A stretch of DNA of 64,000 bases. Origin: Flavobacteriaceae bacterium D16. Its GTDB lineage: Bacteria; Bacteroidota; Bacteroidia; Flavobacteriales; Flavobacteriaceae. The stretch covers positions 806,001 to 870,000 of the forward strand of contig JAJTJC010000036.1 of NCBI GenBank assembly GCA_021295155.1, read 5' to 3'. Position numbers and translations under genes: made by a program. Positions within the stretch are counted from its first letter, which is position 1. Each line of letters opens with the position of its first letter. The notes beneath the pieces are model-generated. The model did not search any database. It was not told the DNA's origin and worked only from the letters and a program-made list of their open reading frames with translations. This document shows, in pieces, positions 61,541-64,000 of the stretch.

Positions 61541-64000
61541 ATGGAACACAAACTACTTGGAAAAGCATTCCTATGGTTATGCCTGCTGATCCCGCTTATC
61601 GGGTTTTCGCAGGGGATAGTCAGCGGTAATGTTACCGATGCCGCCTATGGTGGTCCTGTGGCCGGAGCCAATGTTGTCATCAAAGGCACGAGCACCGGAA
61701 CCACAACGGATTTTGACGGAAATTATGAGATTAGTATTTCAAGTTTCCCAGCCACTCTGGTGTTTTCTTCACTGGGGTATGAGACTCAGGAAGTTCGGGT
61801 AACCGGAGCCAGAACGCTTAATGTATCGCTTGGAGAGTCTGCAACTGGCTTAGACGAAGTGGTGGTTACCGGTCTTGGTACAAACATCAAACGGAGTAAC
61901 CTCGCCAACGCGGTCTCCACAGTTTCTTCACAGGAACTGGTGGGAACCACAGCACAAACTACACTGGACGGTGCCCTTTACGGGAAGCTTACCGGGGTTA
62001 ACATTACCTCTTCTTCCGGTGCACCCGGTGGGGGTTTTGCACTCAGGTTGCGGGGTATTTCCTCTATTAATGGAAACAACCAGCCACTTTATATTGTAGA
62101 CGGGGTTTATGTGAATAATGCAGAAATTCCCTCCGGATTACGTTTTGCTTCCGGTGCCAATCAGGGGAATGAAGAGAATTCCTCCAACCGTATTGCTGAT
62201 ATCGACCCCAACGATATTGAAAACATTGAGGTGTTAAAAGGAGCTTCTGCTGCGGCTATCTATGGAACCCGGGCAAATGCAGGGGTAGTAATCATTACCA
62301 CAAAAAGAGGACGTCAGGGAAAAACCGATATCCGCTTTAGCCAGGATACTGGTTTCAACACCATTATCAAGAAACTGGGAGTACGACCCTGGACTGCACA
62401 AAGTGTTGAAGACACCTTTAGTGCTGCAGAGGCCGATTTATACAACCAGGCAATTGCTGGTAGAGGCCTCATTGATTATGAAGATGAAATCTATGGAGAA
62501 ACAGGATTTATTACCGATACTCGTATCAGCGCAAGCGGCGGTGATGATAAGACCCGCTTTTTTGTAGGGGCTTCCTACCGGGATGAAGAAGGAATTATTG
62601 AGAATACCGGATTTAATCGTTTTTCAATTCGGGCTAATATTGATCATGAGATCTCCAAGACCTTCAGTTTTTCTACCTCCTCTAATTTTGTTAGAAGTAC
62701 TTCTAGCAGGAGTTTTACAGGTAACGAGAATGAAGGTGGATTGAGCTACGGATATAACCTGGCCTTTACACGGCCCTGGATCGATCTGTTCCCGGACGAG
62801 AATGGAATTTATCCGGACAACCCCAATTCAGCAGGTAACCCGATTTTAGTTAGGGATCTGGCCAAGAATGAGGATACCAACAACCGTTTTATACAAGGTA
62901 TGAAGTTAACCACGAACATCCTGGATTCCGGAAACAATGTGGTGAGACTTATATTTAACGGAGGTATTGATTATCTGGCTAACGAGACCTATGTTTACGT
63001 TCCTGAAATTCATCAGGCCCAGCGCGGTAACCAAAATGGTTTCGTTGGAGTAGGAAAGAATATTTTCACCAACTACAACTACCAGGCTATTGGAGTCTGG
63101 AATCACGATGCCATGGGCGGAGATCTTGCCCTTACCACACAGGGCGGTATTTCCTATCTGGAGCAGCAAACAGATCTGGTATTTAATCAGGCTACCCAGC
63201 TAATCCCAAATCAAACGAACCTTGGACAGGGATCTGCCCAGGAGATCACTCAGACTACATCTGACGTTAAGGAATTTGGATATTTTGCCCAGGTTGAAGG
63301 GAATTTCAAGGACCAATTAATTGGTACAGTAGGATATCGTCTTGATAAGTCTACCTTGAATGGTGACCCCAATAAGTTTTATGGTTTTCCTAAAGCATCG
63401 CTGGCGGTGAACCTGCATAATTTTGATTTCTGGGAAGGATCATCTTTCCTCGATAGATTAAAGTTGAGAGCTGCATATGGGGAAACAGGTTCCTCCGGGG
63501 CCTTTGGTTCTGCTTTTACCAGCCTTGACCAGGTATCCATTGGTGGAAATGGAGGTTCCTCAATTAATGCACTTAAAGGAGATCCAGATATTGAGCCCGA
63601 AACTTCTTCGGAGTTTGAAGTTGGTTTTGATGCAGGACTTTTCAATGATGTAAGCCTTGAGGTTTCGTATTATAACAGGAATGTTAATGACCTCCTGCTT
63701 AACAGGGTAGTACCAACATCTACCGGTTTTGGATCCGAGACCACCAACCTTGCAGACCTCAAAAACTATGGTCTTGAAGTTGGGTTGAACATCAATGCAT
63801 TCAACGAGGAAAACTTTATATGGAAATCAACAGTGAATTTCTGGTTTAACCGTTCTGAAATTACACGCCTTGATGTTCCGGCCTTCCCACAACCAGGAGC
63901 AGGATTTGGATTGGGCCTTGGAACCTTCTATATAGAAGAGGGAAAACCCGTAACCCAACTTGCTGGTAATGTAGATGGTGTACCAACACAAATTGGTAAT
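61541..64000 (+). CDS. SusC/RagA family TonB-dependent receptor (right end missing)
   Basis: The frame is open from ATG 61541 to the window edge, 820 residues without a stop; full members have about 1000. A signal peptide (ending LIGFSQ) is followed by the carboxypeptidase-like domain (GIVSGNVTDAAYGGPVAGAN and DFDGNYEI), the SusC mark DEVVVTGLGTNIKRSNLANA (about 106-125), and the plug with RLRGISSINGNNQPLYIVDG and IEVLKGASAAAIYGTRANAG. Barrel strands follow. SusC proteins import glycans or peptides with a SusD lipoprotein lid; a susD gene would be expected just outside the window. The substrate cannot be told. Confidence 0.94.
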   Translation, partial: MEHKLLGKAFLWLCLLIPLIGFSQGIVSGNVTDAAYGGPVAGANVVIKGTSTGTTTDFDGNYEISISSFPATLVFSSLGYETQEVRVTGARTLNVSLGESATGLDEVVVTGLGTNIKRSNLANAVSTVSSQELVGTTAQTTLDGALYGKLTGVNITSSSGAPGGGFALRLRGISSINGNNQPLYIVDGVYVNNAEIPSGLRFASGANQGNEENSSNRIADIDPNDIENIEVLKGASAAAIYGTRANAGVVIITTKRGRQGKTDIRFSQDTGFNTIIKKLGVRPWTAQSVEDTFSAAEADLYNQAIAGRGLIDYEDEIYGETGFITDTRISASGGDDKTRFFVGASYRDEEGIIENTGFNRFSIRANIDHEISKTFSFSTSSNFVRSTSSRSFTGNENEGGLSYGYNLAFTRPWIDLFPDENGIYPDNPNSAGNPILVRDLAKNEDTNNRFIQGMKLTTNILDSGNNVVRLIFNGGIDYLANETYVYVPEIHQAQRGNQNGFVGVGKNIFTNYNYQAIGVWNHDAMGGDLALTTQGGISYLEQQTDLVFNQATQLIPNQTNLGQGSAQEITQTTSDVKEFGYFAQVEGNFKDQLIGTVGYRLDKSTLNGDPNKFYGFPKASLAVNLHNFDFWEGSSFLDRLKLRAAYGETGSSGAFGSAFTSLDQVSIGGNGGSSINALKGDPDIEPETSSEFEVGFDAGLFNDVSLEVSYYNRNVNDLLLNRVVPTSTGFGSETTNLADLKNYGLEVGLNINAFNEENFIWKSTVNFWFNRSEITRLDVPAFPQPGAGFGLGLGTFYIEEGKPVTQLAGNVDGVPTQIGN

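Noticed and set aside
1-64000. Search for CRISPR arrays, transposases, integrases, tRNA or rRNA genes
   Set aside because: No regularly spaced long repeats, no mobile-element proteins and no tRNA-like cloverleaf or rRNA sequence noticed in the gaps by eye; a covariance-model scan would be needed to exclude small RNAs.

Overview
The window is about 64 kb of chromosomal DNA that looks like a marine member of the Flavobacteriaceae (Bacteroidetes). The evidence is the gene content: SusC/RagA-type and other TonB-dependent receptors with carboxypeptidase-like N-terminal domains, DUF3078, DUF3109, DUF6503-like and MarC/HupE proteins, and an nrdB-nrdA gene order. Promoters fit the Bacteroidetes TTG / TAnnTTTG pattern and clear Shine-Dalgarno sites are rare. 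The species is inference. I recognise no rRNA, tRNA, CRISPR array, insertion sequence, prophage or integrase, so this is mostly core genome with some accessory islands.

Layout. 1-5.9 kb: the start of a TraB/GumN protein, hemH (ferrochelatase), a MATE exporter, an unrecognised lipoprotein with a small membrane protein, a P1 peptidase and an NTF2-like lipoprotein. 6.1-15.3 kb: two giant tandem secreted BNR/VPS10-type propellers, followed by hemJ, an NtrY-like histidine kinase and a crotonase. 15.3-26.6 kb: housekeeping and unknown genes (radical SAM, HD hydrolase, PlsC, YegP, bacilliredoxin, DnaJ/TerB protein, HupE, dCMP deaminase, CtpA-type protease, MarC, DUF3109 and two small secreted or anchored proteins). 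26.6-30.9 kb: class Ia ribonucleotide reductase (nrdB, nrdA) behind a long structured leader. 31.1-39.3 kb: a sugar-oxidation locus. It holds an FAD/Fe-S GMC dehydrogenase with its Tat-type small subunit, divergent from a secreted TIM-barrel lyase/epimerase, a NupG-like permease and a Gfo/Idh/MocA dehydrogenase, with a second TIM-barrel protein further on. I read it as a candidate 3-keto-glycoside pathway. 39.3-41.8 kb: SdpI-like protein, yicC, gmk, nadD.

41.9-52.4 kb is a phosphate-uptake island. It has a Na/Pi cotransporter and a PiT transporter, each fused to a PhoU-like C-terminal domain, a MORN-repeat protein, and a TonB receptor paired with a beta-helix-like surface lipoprotein. Several of its intergenic regions carry TTAAC-like direct repeats with an 11-bp period, the spacing of PhoB/PhoP boxes. 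52.4-61.4 kb: dGTPase, DUF3078 outer-membrane protein, dxs, tadA, a cold-shock protein, a ClC protein that lacks the gating glutamate, and aspS. From 61.5 kb a SusC-family receptor runs off the right edge.

The best candidates for something not well described are the 11-bp repeat arrays of the phosphate island, the two-compartment glycoside-oxidation locus, and the ClC protein with leucine at the external gate. Small genes that automated calls may miss lie at 25866-26030 and, less surely, 30878-30964.
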